Shown here: one piece after another, positions 26,263 through 34,990 of the stretch
How the letters are laid out: the number at the start of each line of letters is the position of its first letter
Numbering within the stretch: the stretch's first letter is position 1
Origin: Pseudomonas syringae
Lineage (GTDB): Bacteria > Pseudomonadota > Gammaproteobacteria > Pseudomonadales > Pseudomonadaceae
DNA length: 64,000 bases
Direction of reading: 5' to 3'
Assembly (NCBI RefSeq): GCF_000737245.1
Contig: NZ_JPQU01000026.1
Coordinates: 1 to 64,000 of the forward strand
Made by a program: the position numbers and the translations under genes
Notes under the pieces: generated by a model
Databases searched by the model: none
Seen by the model: only the letters and a program-made list of their open reading frames with translations
What the model was told of the DNA's origin: nothing

Positions 26263-26979
26263 TTACTGCCTCGCAGGCTTGAGAATGACGGTCGCTGACT
26301 CGTTACGCTCAATCTTGCGTTGCAGGTCCAGCTCAAACTCAGAATTGATCTTGTAGACCCGTTTGGTCAGTAAAGTGGCCAGCCATGGGTAGTCGTCCGT
26401 GCGTGGCACAATCAGCAGGACGTCGCAGTTGAAGGCCACTGTGTCGGAAGCGATAGCGTCCAGTTGACGACGCAATTGCACCATATCGCCGATTTTCAAC
26501 TTGATGGTGGTGCTTTCCGCGCCGGGGTCCACCAGCTTGGCGCTACGTTTCGCTTCGGCAGCCGCCAACTCCGCTTCAGCTTTATCCAGCTCGGCTTTAC
26601 GGGCGTGGGCAATGGCGCCATTGACGCCGCTGGTCAGCGCGGGGGCTTTGGGCATCAGCGAGCGGGCCCGGCTCAAAGCGGCCGCTGCGGCATTGACGTC
26701 GCCTTTTTGCAGCACGATCTGGCTGCGGCTCAAATAGGCTTCCGCCAATCGACGCTGGAACTGTTCAAGGCGGATGTCTGTGGGCGCGGCGGCTTGCAAC
26801 TTTGCCAATTGATCTTCAGCGGTGGCCAGCTCGTTGCTGGTGATGCTCTGCTCAAGCTGCGCGAACCCATCTGGCGGTGTCGCAGGTACGGGCGCGTCAA
26901 CTGTCGGGGCGCTTTGGCAGGCGGCCAACAGAACGGAAAATGCGGCAAGCAGCAGATAACGGGATGCGAACGGCTTCAT
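26263..26979 (-). CDS. Predicted lipoprotein (PA5502-like)
   Basis: 238-aa envelope protein with a lipoprotein signal (LLLAAFSVLLAAC, acylated Cys 21). The body is alpha-helical and alanine-rich with TPR-like helices (about residues 40-145; AAAALSRARSLMPKAP), a coiled-coil stretch (KAELDKAEAELAAAEAKR) and a C-terminal beta-rich part. It follows znuB by 37 nt on the same strand, so it may share the zur-znuCB message. It has the same place in P. aeruginosa as I recall. Function unknown. Confidence 0.75.
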   Translation of the reverse strand: MKPFASRYLLLAAFSVLLAACQSAPTVDAPVPATPPDGFAQLEQSITSNELATAEDQLAKLQAAAPTDIRLEQFQRRLAEAYLSRSQIVLQKGDVNAAAAALSRARSLMPKAPALTSGVNGAIAHARKAELDKAEAELAAAEAKRSAKLVDPGAESTTIKLKIGDMVQLRRQLDAIASDTVAFNCDVLLIVPRTDDYPWLATLLTKRVYKINSEFELDLQRKIERNESATVILKPARQ

Positions 26980-27016
26980 TCCTGCGATTCTCTAATTGCG
27001 CAAAAAACGAGCAAGT

Positions 27017-27805
27017 CTACACCGCTCGCTTGGGTAGGACAAAACTCAGCAGAAACAATGCTGCTGCCGACACCACAATCGATGGGCCGGCCGGGGTGTC
27101 CTTGAACCACGACAACGACAGTCCGAGGCACACCGCAACCACGCCCAGTAGGCTTGCGCCCAGTGCCATCTGCTCCGGCGAACGGGCGTGACGCTGTGCC
27201 GCAGCAGCGGGGATGATCAGCAGTGACGTAATCAGTAACACACCGACAATTTTCATCGCCACGGCAATCACGACTGCAATCAACAACATCAGCGCCATAC
27301 GCAAACCGGCAACCGGCAGGCCTTCGACCTTTGCCAGCTCCTCATGCACGGTAATCGCCAGCAATGGACGCCATAGGGCGACCAGCAAGGCCAGTACCGC
27401 CATGGAGCCACCGAGAATCCAGGCCAGATCGGTGGGGCTTATCGCCAGCAAATCGCCGAACAGGTAGGCCATCAGGTCGATGCGCACGTCATGCATGAAG
27501 CTGAGCACCACCAGCCCGAGGGACAGTGTGCTCGGCGCGAGGATCCCCAGCAAGGTGTCCGACGCCAGTGGTTGTCGCTGTTGCAGGGTCACCAGCAGGA
27601 TTGCCAGCAGCAGACAGCCGACGGTCACCGCGATCGCCGGGCTGACGTCCAGCAAAAAGCCCATGGCCACGCCCAACAATGCGGCGTGAGATAGCGTGTC
27701 GCCAAAATAAGCCATGCGCCGCCAGACCACGAACGAGCCCAACGGTCCGGCAACCAGTGCCAGAGCCAAGCCGGCAAGCAAGGCGTAAAGAAGAAAATCA
27801 GCCAT
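27017..27805 (-). CDS. znuB: Zinc ABC transporter permease
   Basis: 262-aa ABC-3 family inner-membrane permease, about eight helices (start [20 protein letters not shown]). Family segments are [13 protein letters not shown] and [20 protein letters not shown]. The start at 27805 overlaps the znuC end by 8 nt; a longer upstream frame is the znuC shadow. It imports Zn(II) with ZnuA and ZnuC. Confidence 0.94.
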   Translation of the reverse strand: MADFLLYALLAGLALALVAGPLGSFVVWRRMAYFGDTLSHAALLGVAMGFLLDVSPAIAVTVGCLLLAILLVTLQQRQPLASDTLLGILAPSTLSLGLVVLSFMHDVRIDLMAYLFGDLLAISPTDLAWILGGSMAVLALLVALWRPLLAITVHEELAKVEGLPVAGLRMALMLLIAVVIAVAMKIVGVLLITSLLIIPAAAAQRHARSPEQMALGASLLGVVAVCLGLSLSWFKDTPAGPSIVVSAAALFLLSFVLPKRAV

Positions 27806-28595
27806 GCTTGCAGCTGTCTCCGTGAACATGTTTGTGAGGATGCGCTGCCGGATCGGCGGCTTCTTCAACGACTTCGCCATGCAGGTCATGGGCGTGATCG
27901 TGATGGTGGTGATAAATAGCGAGGCTTTGCGCGTTCTTGCCGAACAGCTCAACGAACGCCGGGTCGTGACTGACCTGTTCCGGATGGCCGGAGCAGCAGA
28001 CGTGACGGTTCAGGCAGACCACTTGATCGGTAGTGCTCATGACCAGATGCAAATCGTGGGAAACCATTAGTACGCCACAACCGTGACGGTCGCGCAGGCG
28101 AGTAATCAGGCTGTAAAGCTCGGCCTGCCCTGCCACGTCGACGCCCTGCACCGGTTCATCCAGGACCAGCAATTGCGGCTCGCGCAACAAGGCGCGCGCC
28201 AGCAGCACGCGCTGCATTTCGCCACCGGAAACACTTTGTAGCGGGCTGTCGATGACTTTCTCTGCGCCCACTTCAACCAGCGCCGCGAGAGCGGTTGCGC
28301 GGTCCACGCCGGGCACCAGTCGCAGGAAGCGCAGCACGGACAGCGGCAAGGTCGGATCAACATGCAGCTTTTGCGGCATGTAGCCCACGCGCAGCTTCTG
28401 CTTGCGCCAAACCTTCCCGGTATCAGGCTTGAGCAGCCCGAGAACCGCCCGCACCAGCGTGGTTTTGCCCGCGCCGTTGGGGCCGATCAGGGTGACGATC
28501 TCACCCGGATTGACGCTCAAATTAATATTTTCCAGCACGTTCTGCCCGGACAGGGCGACGCCAACGTGCTCAAGCTTGATCAGCGCGTTGCTCAT
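27798..28595 (-). CDS. znuC: Zinc ABC transporter ATP-binding protein
   Basis: 265-aa ATPase. Walker [10 protein letters not shown], signature VSGGEMQR, Walker [13 protein letters not shown] and H-loop SHDLH are present. The C-terminal tail is rich in His ([10 protein letters not shown] and [14 protein letters not shown]), a frequent zinc-buffering extension of ZnuC. The start (MSNALIK) overlaps the zur stop in TGATG, so the two are co-translated. Confidence 0.95.
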   Translation of the reverse strand: MSNALIKLEHVGVALSGQNVLENINLSVNPGEIVTLIGPNGAGKTTLVRAVLGLLKPDTGKVWRKQKLRVGYMPQKLHVDPTLPLSVLRFLRLVPGVDRATALAALVEVGAEKVIDSPLQSVSGGEMQRVLLARALLREPQLLVLDEPVQGVDVAGQAELYSLITRLRDRHGCGVLMVSHDLHLVMSTTDQVVCLNRHVCCSGHPEQVSHDPAFVELFGKNAQSLAIYHHHHDHAHDLHGEVVEEAADPAAHPHKHVHGDSCKHG

Positions 28596-29077
28596 CAAGC
28601 CGCCTTGCAGCCGGAACACACCCCGATGATTTCCACCGTCTGGCCTTCAACGGCAAAGCCTACTTCAGCCGCAGCTTTGATCACCGCATCGCTGATGGAT
28701 TGCTGTTGCAGCTCAATGGCAGCATGGCATTCACGGCAAATCAGGAACTGGCCCTGGTGCGCGTGGGTCGGGTGGTTGCAGCCGGTAAAGGCGTTCAGCG
28801 AAGCAATGCGGTGCACCAGGCCGTTATCCAGCAGGAAATCCAGCGCCCGATAGACCGTCGGTGGCGCGGCGCGGCGGCCGTCTTCTTCGCTGAGCACGGC
28901 CAGGATGTCGTAGGCACCCAGCGGTTTGTGGCTCTGCCACACCAGCTCCAGCACGCGGCGACGCAGGGCGGTCAGGCGCAGGCCTTTCTCGGCGCACAGG
29001 GCATCGGCTTCAGACAGCGCGGTATGCACGCAGTGAGAGTGGTCATGGGGGCGACTGGCTAGCGGTGTAATAGACAT
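28595..29077 (-). CDS. zur: Zinc uptake regulator, Fur family
   Basis: 160-aa repressor of zinc uptake. The N-terminal winged helix holds [20 protein letters not shown] and [20 protein letters not shown]; the dimerisation domain has the structural zinc cysteines in CREC and CSGC and the HAHQGQF segment. Its start could be ATG 29077 (MSITPL) or ATG 29092 (5 residues longer); neither has a clear ribosome binding site. It heads zur-znuC-znuB and is divergent from znuA, with a Zur-type palindrome between them. Confidence 0.92.
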   Translation of the reverse strand: MSITPLASRPHDHSHCVHTALSEADALCAEKGLRLTALRRRVLELVWQSHKPLGAYDILAVLSEEDGRRAAPPTVYRALDFLLDNGLVHRIASLNAFTGCNHPTHAHQGQFLICRECHAAIELQQQSISDAVIKAAAEVGFAVEGQTVEIIGVCSGCKAA

Positions 29078-29103
29078 GAGCGGCGACGACATTTGCTGGA
29101 GAC

Positions 29104-29116
29104 GTTATTATGTTAC
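29104..29116. promoter_or_regulatory. Candidate Zur box between zur and znuA
   Basis: GTTATTATGTTAC is an imperfect match to the Zur core GTTATAnTATAAC and lies in the 58-nt divergent region, where one operator could control both zur-znuCB and znuA. Binding is inferred. Confidence 0.5.
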
Positions 29117-29135
29117 CCGTTCCTGCCTTGAATGA

Positions 29136-30065
29136 GTGGTCTACGTGCACCGTCTTTTTGCCCTTTTCGTTGTTTTATCCGCCAGCCTGCTGACAATTTC
29201 CTCAGCTCAGGCCGAAGTTCGCGTCCTCACCAGCATCAAGCCATTGCAGTTGATTGCGGCGGCTGTACAGGATGGCGTCGGTAAACCCGAGGTGCTTTTG
29301 CCACCCGGTGCGTCGCCGCATCACTATGCGCTGCGACCATCCGACGTACGGCGTGTACAGAATTTCGATCTGCTCTACTGGATCGGCCCTGACATGGAAG
29401 GCTTCATGCCTCGCGTGCTGAAAAATCGCACATTGCCTGTGGTCGCCGTTCAGTCGCTGCCCGGTTTGCATCTGCGCCATTTTGCTGCGGACAGTGCTTC
29501 CCATGAGGAAGAGCACGATGAACATGATCACGACCATCGCCCCGGAAGTCTGGACGCGCATTTGTGGCTGTCTTCCGTGAATGCCAGGGTGATCGCTGCA
29601 AAAATGGCGGCTGATCTGAGTGCGGCAGATCCAGCTAACGCTGCGCGCTACAACAGCAACGCCAAGGCTTTCACTGCGCGCCTGGACGTCATGGATGCAC
29701 GCATCAAGGGGCGGGTGGCGGGCATCGCGGGCAAGCCGTTCTTTGTTTTTCATGAGGCGTTTGATTATTTCGAAGACGCTTATGGCCTCAAGCATGCGGG
29801 CGTGTTCAGTGTGGCGGCCGAAGTCCAGCCGGGTGCCCAGCACGTGGCGGCGATGCGCGCGCGCTTGACTGAGGTTGGCAAGACTTGCGTCTTCAGCGAG
29901 CCACCCCTGCGCCCACGCCTGGCCGAAACCCTAACCGCTGGTTTGCCAGCCAAACTTGCGGAGCTGGATGCACTGGGCAGCAACACCCCAGTGAACGCGA
30001 CCGGGTACGAGCTGCTGCTGAATAAGCTTGGGGATGATCTGGTGGGGTGTTTGGAAGGTTTGTGA
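29136..30065 (+). CDS. znuA: Zinc-binding periplasmic protein
   Basis: 309-aa substrate-binding protein of the zinc ABC importer. Signal peptide (HRLFALFVVLSASLLTISSA), zinc ligand in GASPHHYALRPSD, a His/Asp-rich mobile loop (HEEEHDEHDHDHR), DAHLWL and FFVFHEAFDYF. There is no good ATG; GTG at 29136 or GTG at 29145 (9 bases later) can start it, and no ribosome binding site is obvious. It is divergent from zur. Confidence 0.92.
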   Translation: MVYVHRLFALFVVLSASLLTISSAQAEVRVLTSIKPLQLIAAAVQDGVGKPEVLLPPGASPHHYALRPSDVRRVQNFDLLYWIGPDMEGFMPRVLKNRTLPVVAVQSLPGLHLRHFAADSASHEEEHDEHDHDHRPGSLDAHLWLSSVNARVIAAKMAADLSAADPANAARYNSNAKAFTARLDVMDARIKGRVAGIAGKPFFVFHEAFDYFEDAYGLKHAGVFSVAAEVQPGAQHVAAMRARLTEVGKTCVFSEPPLRPRLAETLTAGLPAKLAELDALGSNTPVNATGYELLLNKLGDDLVGCLEGL

Positions 30066-30084
30066 TCGTTGGGCTGTTAAATCC

Positions 30085-30170
30085 GTGGGAGCGGTGCTTG
30101 CCCGCGATAAGAACGCCGCAGATATCAGGTCTATCGCGTCCATCCTATCGCGGGCAAGCACCGCTCCCAC
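30085..30170. repeat. REP doublet (type GCTTGCCCGCGAT)
   Basis: Arms GTGGGAGCGGTGCTTGCCCG and GCGGGCAAGCACCGCTCCCA then C, between convergent znuA and thrB. Confidence 0.9.
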
Positions 30171-30188
30171 AGGAGATCGCCGTTTCAG

Positions 30189-31139
30189 TTACAACGCAAA
30201 CGGCAGCGGTATGTGGATTTTCTGGCGTTGTTCCAGGCGCTGCTGGAATTCCAGCGGGTCGTGGATCAACACGTCTTGCCCGGCGTTGGATTCTGCTGCG
30301 ATCAGACGTGACAGCCAGAAACGCACGCAACCCACACGCAGCATCGTGGGCCACAGCTCGGCTTCGGCAGCGGTGAACGGCCGCAAGGCAGCGTAAGCAC
30401 CCAGCAAGGCCCGGGCGCGTGGTGCGTCGATCTGGCCGTCTTCGTCAGAGCACCAGTCATTCAGCGAAATCGCCAGGTCATAGAGCATCGGCCCGGAACA
30501 GGCGTTGTAAAAGTCGATGACACCGGTCAGGTGTGTGCCTTCGAACAAGGCGTTGTCGCGGAAAAGGTCACCGTGCAGGTTGGCCCGTGGCAAGGCGAGA
30601 ATCTTCCCCTTCAGCCGCTCGATCTCTTCCAGCGTGGTCTTGAGCAAGTCGCTTGGGGCTTGCTCAAGGTGAGAAATCAGAATCGCCCCTTCGGCCAGCA
30701 TCCAGTCCAGCCCCCGGTCGGTCTTGCGCTCCAGCGGCTTGTCCCGAGTCGCCAGATGCAAGTGGCCCAGCAGCTCGCCGATCTGCGCGCAATGCTGCGT
30801 GTTCGGCTCGCTGATGTGTTTGCCAGCCAGGCGCGGCTGTAGCAGTGCCGGTTTGCCAGCCAGTTCACGCAGGGCGATGCCTTCAGTGGTTGGCAAGGCG
30901 TACGGCACGGGCAAATCGGCGTCGTGCAACACAGCCAGTAGCTCGACGAAAAAAGGCATCTCGTGAACCGGGCCGCGTTCCACCAGTGTCAGCACGAATT
31001 CACCCTGCTCCAGACTGATGAAGTAGTTAGTGTTTTCGCTTCCAGCGGCAATGCCTTGAAAGTCGCGCAGGCGGCCTAACCCATAAGGGGCGAGAAAAAC
31101 TTCCAGCTCGGGCCGAGCCAGGGGGGTAAACACGGACAT
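30189..31139 (-). CDS. thrB: Homoserine kinase (ThrB type II, APH fold)
   Basis: 316-aa cytosolic kinase of threonine biosynthesis, of the aminoglycoside-phosphotransferase fold used by pseudomonads, not the GHMP type of E. coli. Visible parts: GSENTNYFISLEQGEFVLTL (N-lobe), the catalytic loop LPRANLHGDLFRDNALFEG and the metal site GVIDFYNACSGPMLYDLAIS. It follows the DUF2782 gene by 36 nt on the same strand. The start MSVFTPLARPELEVFLAPYG is typical. Confidence 0.92.
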   Translation of the reverse strand: MSVFTPLARPELEVFLAPYGLGRLRDFQGIAAGSENTNYFISLEQGEFVLTLVERGPVHEMPFFVELLAVLHDADLPVPYALPTTEGIALRELAGKPALLQPRLAGKHISEPNTQHCAQIGELLGHLHLATRDKPLERKTDRGLDWMLAEGAILISHLEQAPSDLLKTTLEEIERLKGKILALPRANLHGDLFRDNALFEGTHLTGVIDFYNACSGPMLYDLAISLNDWCSDEDGQIDAPRARALLGAYAALRPFTAAEAELWPTMLRVGCVRFWLSRLIAAESNAGQDVLIHDPLEFQQRLEQRQKIHIPLPFAL

Positions 31140-31175
31140 ATCAGGACTGCCAGCAAAAAGGGTGAATGTGGGACG

Positions 31176-31463
31176 TTACCACTCGAATATCTTCCACTGC
31201 GGGATCAGCATATCCGGTTGGTCGGAACGAATGAAATTGGCATCGGTACCATCAGCGCGCACCAGGAAGTAAGGCTTGCCACCTTTGGGGGTGATCTTTA
31301 TCGCGTACAAAAAGCCATTCTGGCGATACTCCTGAATGGTCTTGTCGCCCTCGGTGCGGATCGTGACCTCCGGGTCTGCCGAGGGCGGCTCATCAGCGGC
31401 AATAGCAATCAGCGGGCAGAGTGTAAACAGGCCAGCCAGCAACAGGCGATTTGTCGTACGCAT
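31176..31463 (-). CDS. DUF2782 periplasmic protein
   Basis: 95-aa exported protein: signal peptide (MRTTNRLLLAGLFTLCPLIA, then IAADE) and a beta-rich body, EVTIRTEGDKTIQEYRQNGF then YAIKITPKGGKPYFLVRADG. This small family is found beside polA in pseudomonads; its function is unknown. Divergent from polA and probably co-transcribed with thrB. Confidence 0.85.
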   Translation of the reverse strand: MRTTNRLLLAGLFTLCPLIAIAADEPPSADPEVTIRTEGDKTIQEYRQNGFLYAIKITPKGGKPYFLVRADGTDANFIRSDQPDMLIPQWKIFEW

Positions 31464-31537
31464 GATAACCTTGTCCCTTTGTCGTCAATGGTCCTCGCAT
31501 TCTAGCGCCGACCCCGCCGAAAAGGTTGATTCTGCTC

Positions 31538-34300
31538 ATGAGCCAAGCTCCCCTCGTCCTGGTGGACGGTTCTTCTTACCTGTATCGCGCCTTTCACGCG
31601 CTGCCGCCACTCGCTACATCCAAGGGTTTGCCGACTGGCGCGGTCAAGGGCGTGCTGAACATGCTCAAAAGCCTGCGTCGGCAATACCCGGACAGCCCGT
31701 TCGCGGTGGTTTTCGACGCCAAGGGCGGTACCTTTCGCGACGATCTGTACGCTGAATACAAAGCCAACCGACCAAGCATGCCGGACGATCTGCGCGTGCA
31801 GATCGATCTGCTGCACGCTTGCGTCAAGGGTCTGGGCTACCCGCTGCTGTGTGTCGATGGCGTTGAAGCCGATGACGTGATCGGCACTCTGGCGCGAAGC
31901 AGCGCGGCGGCAGACCGTCCGGTGATCATCTCCACCGGCGACAAGGACATGGCGCAGCTGGTCGACGGGCACATTACCTTGGTCAACACCATGACCGGTA
32001 GCGTGCAGGACGTGGCTGGCGTGAGAGAGAAATTTGGTGTCGGCCCCGAGCACATCATCGATTACCTGGCGTTGATGGGCGACAAGGTCGACAACATTCC
32101 CGGTGTGCCGGGTGTTGGCGAAAAAACCGCTGTGGGCTTGCTGGTCGGTGTGGGCGGCGGCTTGAAAGAGCTGTACGAGAACCTCGAAATAGTCGCGACG
32201 CTGCCGATTCGCGGGGCGAAAACTCTTGCGGCCAAGCTCGAAGAACACCGCGCCATGGCGTTTTTGTCTTACGAGCTGGCGACCATCAAGATCGACGTGC
32301 CGCTGGATGTCGAACTGGACCAACTGCACTGCGGCGAGCCGGACCGTGAAGCGCTGCTTGAGCTGTACGCCGAGCTGGAGTTCAAGAGCTGGATCGACGA
32401 GTTGCACCGCGATGCCAAGCGCGTCGGGCTGGAAATCGCGATCGAAGAAGCACCGGTTCCGAGCGAAACCCGCTACGAAACCATTCTTGAGCAGGATCAG
32501 CTGGACGTCTGGCTGAAGAAACTCAAGGACGCCAAGCTGGTAGCCTTTGTCACTCAGAGCAACGGCCTGGATGCTCAAAAGGCGCAGCTGGTGGGCTTGT
32601 CATTTGCCGTGCAGACCAACGAAGCGGCCTATATCCCCCTGACCCACTCGTACATGGGCGTGCCGCAGCAACTGGACCGCGATCATGTCCTCAAGCAGCT
32701 CAAGCCGCTGCTGGAAGACCCGGCCAAAATCAAGGTCGGTCAGCACGCCAAGTTTGATATCAACATTCTGGCGAACTGTGCCATTGGTGGCGATCAGGCC
32801 CAGGGCATCAACGTGCAGGGCTTGCTTTACGACACCATGCTTGAATCCTATGTGCTGGATTCCACTGCCACCCGTCACGACCGTGAAAGCCTGGCGTTGA
32901 AGTATCTGGGGCATACCGCCACGAATATTCAGGACATCGCTGGCAAGGGCGTGAAGCAGCTGACGTTTGACCAACTCTCGCTGGAGCTGGCCGCGCAATA
33001 CGCCGCTGAAGAAGCCGACGTCACCCTGCGCCTTCACGAAGCGCTGCTGGCCAAACTCGAAGCTATTCCGAGTCTGCTCCCGGTGCTTAACGACATCGAA
33101 ATGCCGCTTGTGCCGGTGCTGGCCCGCATCGAGCGCCAAGGCGCGTTGGTGGACGCTAAATTACTGGGCATTCAGAGCGTCGAGCTGGGGGACAAGATGG
33201 TTGCCCTTGAGCGCGAGGCCTTTGAAATCGCTGGTGAGGAGTTCAACCTTGGCTCGCCCAAGCAGCTGGGTGTGATTCTTTACGAAAAGCTCGGTATGCC
33301 GGTGCTTAACAAGACCGCCAAAGGCCAGGCGTCGACTGCCGAAGCGGTGCTGGCCGAGTTGGCCGAGCAAGGCTTCCCGCTGCCCAAGGTCCTGATGCAA
33401 TACCGCTCCATGAGCAAACTCAAGAGCACTTACACCGACCGCTTGCCGGAGCAGATCAACCCGCGCACCGGCCGGATTCATACGTCTTACCATCAGGCGG
33501 TGGCCGTCACCGGACGCTTGTCCTCCAGTGATCCAAACCTGCAGAACATTCCGATCCGCACCGCTGAAGGTCGGCGTATTCGCCAGGCGTTCGTTGCGCC
33601 CAAGGGCTACAAACTGCTGGCAGCAGACTACTCGCAGATCGAACTGCGCATCATGGCCCACCTTGCCAAGGATGAAGGCTTGCTGCATGCGTTCCGCAAT
33701 GATCTGGATGTCCACCGGGCGACGGCGGCGGAAGTGTTCGGCGTCGAGCTGGCAGACGTCACCACCGACATGCGCCGCAAAGCGAAAGCGATCAACTTCG
33801 GCCTGATCTACGGCATGAGCGCCTTTGGCCTGGCCAAGCAAATCGGTGTCGACCGCAAAGAGTCCCAGGCCTACGTGGATCGCTACTTTGCGCGGTATCC
33901 GGGCGTGCTCGATTACATGGAGCGTACCCGCACCCAGGCCGCCGAGCAGGGGTTCGTCGAGACCATCTTCGGTCGTCGTCTGTACTTGCCGGATATCAAC
34001 GCCAAGAATCAGGCCCTGCGCAAAGGCGCCGAACGCATGGCGATCAACGCGCCGATGCAAGGCACCGCCGCCGATATCATCAAGAAAGCCATGATCCAAG
34101 TGAATAACTGGCTGGAGACTTCAGGGCTGGACGCGCGGGTCATCCTGCAAGTGCACGATGAGCTGGTGCTGGAGGTTCGCGAAGATCTGGTTGAGCAGAT
34201 CAGCACAGAGATTCGCCAGCACATGAGCGGCGCGGCGGAGCTGGACGTTCCGCTGCTGGTTGAAGTGGGCGTGGGCAACAATTGGGACGAGGCGCACTGA
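31538..34300 (+). CDS. polA: DNA polymerase I with altered proofreading site
   Basis: 920-aa repair and Okazaki-fragment polymerase. The 5'-3' nuclease domain (residues 1-290) has STGDKDMAQLV and GDKVDNIPGVPGVGEKTA; the polymerase domain (about 520-920) has motif A DYSQIELRIMAHL, the O-helix RRKAKAINFGLIYGMSAFGL and motif C VHDELV. In the middle 3'-5' exonuclease domain the expected FDTET reads FVTQS: V338 and Q340 replace the two metal-binding acidic residues, while the later Asp of GQHAKFDINIL and of EEADVTLRL remain. Proofreading is therefore probably lost. The ATG at 31538 (MSQAPLVLVDGSSYLYRAF) is chosen by homology. Confidence 0.96.
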   Translation: MSQAPLVLVDGSSYLYRAFHALPPLATSKGLPTGAVKGVLNMLKSLRRQYPDSPFAVVFDAKGGTFRDDLYAEYKANRPSMPDDLRVQIDLLHACVKGLGYPLLCVDGVEADDVIGTLARSSAAADRPVIISTGDKDMAQLVDGHITLVNTMTGSVQDVAGVREKFGVGPEHIIDYLALMGDKVDNIPGVPGVGEKTAVGLLVGVGGGLKELYENLEIVATLPIRGAKTLAAKLEEHRAMAFLSYELATIKIDVPLDVELDQLHCGEPDREALLELYAELEFKSWIDELHRDAKRVGLEIAIEEAPVPSETRYETILEQDQLDVWLKKLKDAKLVAFVTQSNGLDAQKAQLVGLSFAVQTNEAAYIPLTHSYMGVPQQLDRDHVLKQLKPLLEDPAKIKVGQHAKFDINILANCAIGGDQAQGINVQGLLYDTMLESYVLDSTATRHDRESLALKYLGHTATNIQDIAGKGVKQLTFDQLSLELAAQYAAEEADVTLRLHEALLAKLEAIPSLLPVLNDIEMPLVPVLARIERQGALVDAKLLGIQSVELGDKMVALEREAFEIAGEEFNLGSPKQLGVILYEKLGMPVLNKTAKGQASTAEAVLAELAEQGFPLPKVLMQYRSMSKLKSTYTDRLPEQINPRTGRIHTSYHQAVAVTGRLSSSDPNLQNIPIRTAEGRRIRQAFVAPKGYKLLAADYSQIELRIMAHLAKDEGLLHAFRNDLDVHRATAAEVFGVELADVTTDMRRKAKAINFGLIYGMSAFGLAKQIGVDRKESQAYVDRYFARYPGVLDYMERTRTQAAEQGFVETIFGRRLYLPDINAKNQALRKGAERMAINAPMQGTAADIIKKAMIQVNNWLETSGLDARVILQVHDELVLEVREDLVEQISTEIRQHMSGAAELDVPLLVEVGVGNNWDEAH

Positions 34301-34321
34301 TCCGTGGGCTCCGCACCCTCG

Positions 34322-34409
34322 GTAGGAGTGCGCTTGCCCGCGATGAGCGATGACGCGGTGTGTCTGATAGACCGAGTCGCCTGAATTCGCGGGCAAGCCT
34401 CGCTCCAAC
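34322..34409. repeat. REP doublet 1 of the polA downstream cluster
   Basis: Left arm GTAGGAGTGCGCTTGCCCGC, right arm TTCGCGGGCAAGCCTCGCTC then CAAC. The two arms belong to different subtypes. Confidence 0.88.
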
Positions 34410-34427
34410 AGAACACCCATTACCTCC

Positions 34428-34515
34428 GTGGGAGCCGAGCTTGCTCGCTAAGAGTGATGACGCGGTGTGTCTGATAGACCGAGTCGCCCGATTCGCGGGC
34501 AAGCCTCGTTCCTAC
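34428..34515. repeat. REP doublet 2 of the polA downstream cluster
   Basis: Left arm GTGGGAGCCGAGCTTGCTCG, right arm TTCGCGGGCAAGCCTCGTTC then CTAC. The spacer nearly repeats that of doublet 1 (GATGACGCGGTGTGTCTGAT). Confidence 0.88.
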
Positions 34516-34533
34516 AACAGACGGCGTACCCCC

Positions 34534-34617
34534 GTTGGAGCCGAGCTTGCTCGCGAAAAACGATGATGCGGTACGTCTGACAGACCGAGGTGCCTGATTA
34601 GCGGGCAAGCACCCCAC
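34534..34617. repeat. REP doublet 3 of the polA downstream cluster
   Basis: Left arm GTTGGAGCCGAGCTTGCTCG, right arm TAGCGGGCAAGCACCCCAC (shortened as in the copy ending at 4414). It begins the third copy of the composite repeat. Confidence 0.88.
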
Positions 34618-34645
34618 ACAAGAGCGATCTCAATATTGGCGCTAC

Positions 34646-34741
34646 GACGTGGGACCGGCTTTAGCCGGGAAGAGGCCAGTACATCCACCCGATATCTATC
34701 GTCTGAATTGCCGCCTTCCCGGCTAAAGCCGGTCCCACGTC
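34646..34741. repeat. Second-family REP doublet (GTGGGACCGGCTTTAGCC)
   Basis: Intact arms, with flanks CAATATTGGCG (left) and CACATTCGCTTGCGAGCAAA (right, to about 34783) shared with 4441 and 10853. Third copy of the composite. Confidence 0.9.
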
Positions 34742-34818
34742 GTCACATTCGCTTGCGAGCAAACCTAGAATTTCCCACAGGGGTAAGGCGTGCTTGGCCA
34801 GAGAATTTCCCCGGCCCA

Positions 34819-34846
34819 GGAACTTGTCCCGTGAAATCCGGGTCAG
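34819..34846 (+). promoter_or_regulatory. AlgU (sigma-22)-type promoter of ersA
   Basis: GAACTT (34819-34824), a 17-bp spacer and TCAGA (34842-34846) match the sigma-22/RpoE pattern GAACTT-N16/17-TCnnA. Transcription would begin near 34852-34854. Confidence 0.75.
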
Positions 34847-34851
34847 AGAAC

Positions 34852-34981
34852 ACGATTGGCTGCGAAGCCAGTCATGCTCCTAGTTGTGTTAAGTGTTGGC
34901 AGATATCTGGCTCCCCTCCCAGGAAGTCAGAAACTTGAACCCCGAACTTCCCCTCCCCACATGAAGTCCGGGGTTTTTTTT
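34852..34981 (+). ncRNA. ersA: ErsA small regulatory RNA
   Basis: About 130 nt between polA and engB, the location and size of P. aeruginosa ErsA, an envelope-stress sRNA that base-pairs with mRNAs such as algC and oprD. A 5' hairpin TGGCT-GCGA-AGCCA is followed by pyrimidine-rich stretches (GGCTCCCCTCCCAGG and CTTCCCCTCCCCAC) suited to pairing. The 3' end is an intrinsic terminator: AACCCCGAACTTC (34938-34950) pairs with GAAGTCCGGGGTT (34963-34975) with one mismatch, then a run of T. The exact 5' end is inferred from the promoter. Confidence 0.82.
34938..34981 (+). terminator. Intrinsic terminator of ersA
   Basis: 13-bp stem with one mismatch, C-rich 12-nt loop and eight T residues (34974-34981). 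It faces the engB gene on the other strand. Confidence 0.85.
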
Positions 34982-34990
34982 GCCTGGGAT

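Noticed and set aside
34322..34617. Regularly spaced repeats resembling a CRISPR array (also 50641-51052).
   Set aside because: The units are inverted REP doublets with arms that differ between copies and similar, not unique, spacers; there are no cas genes.
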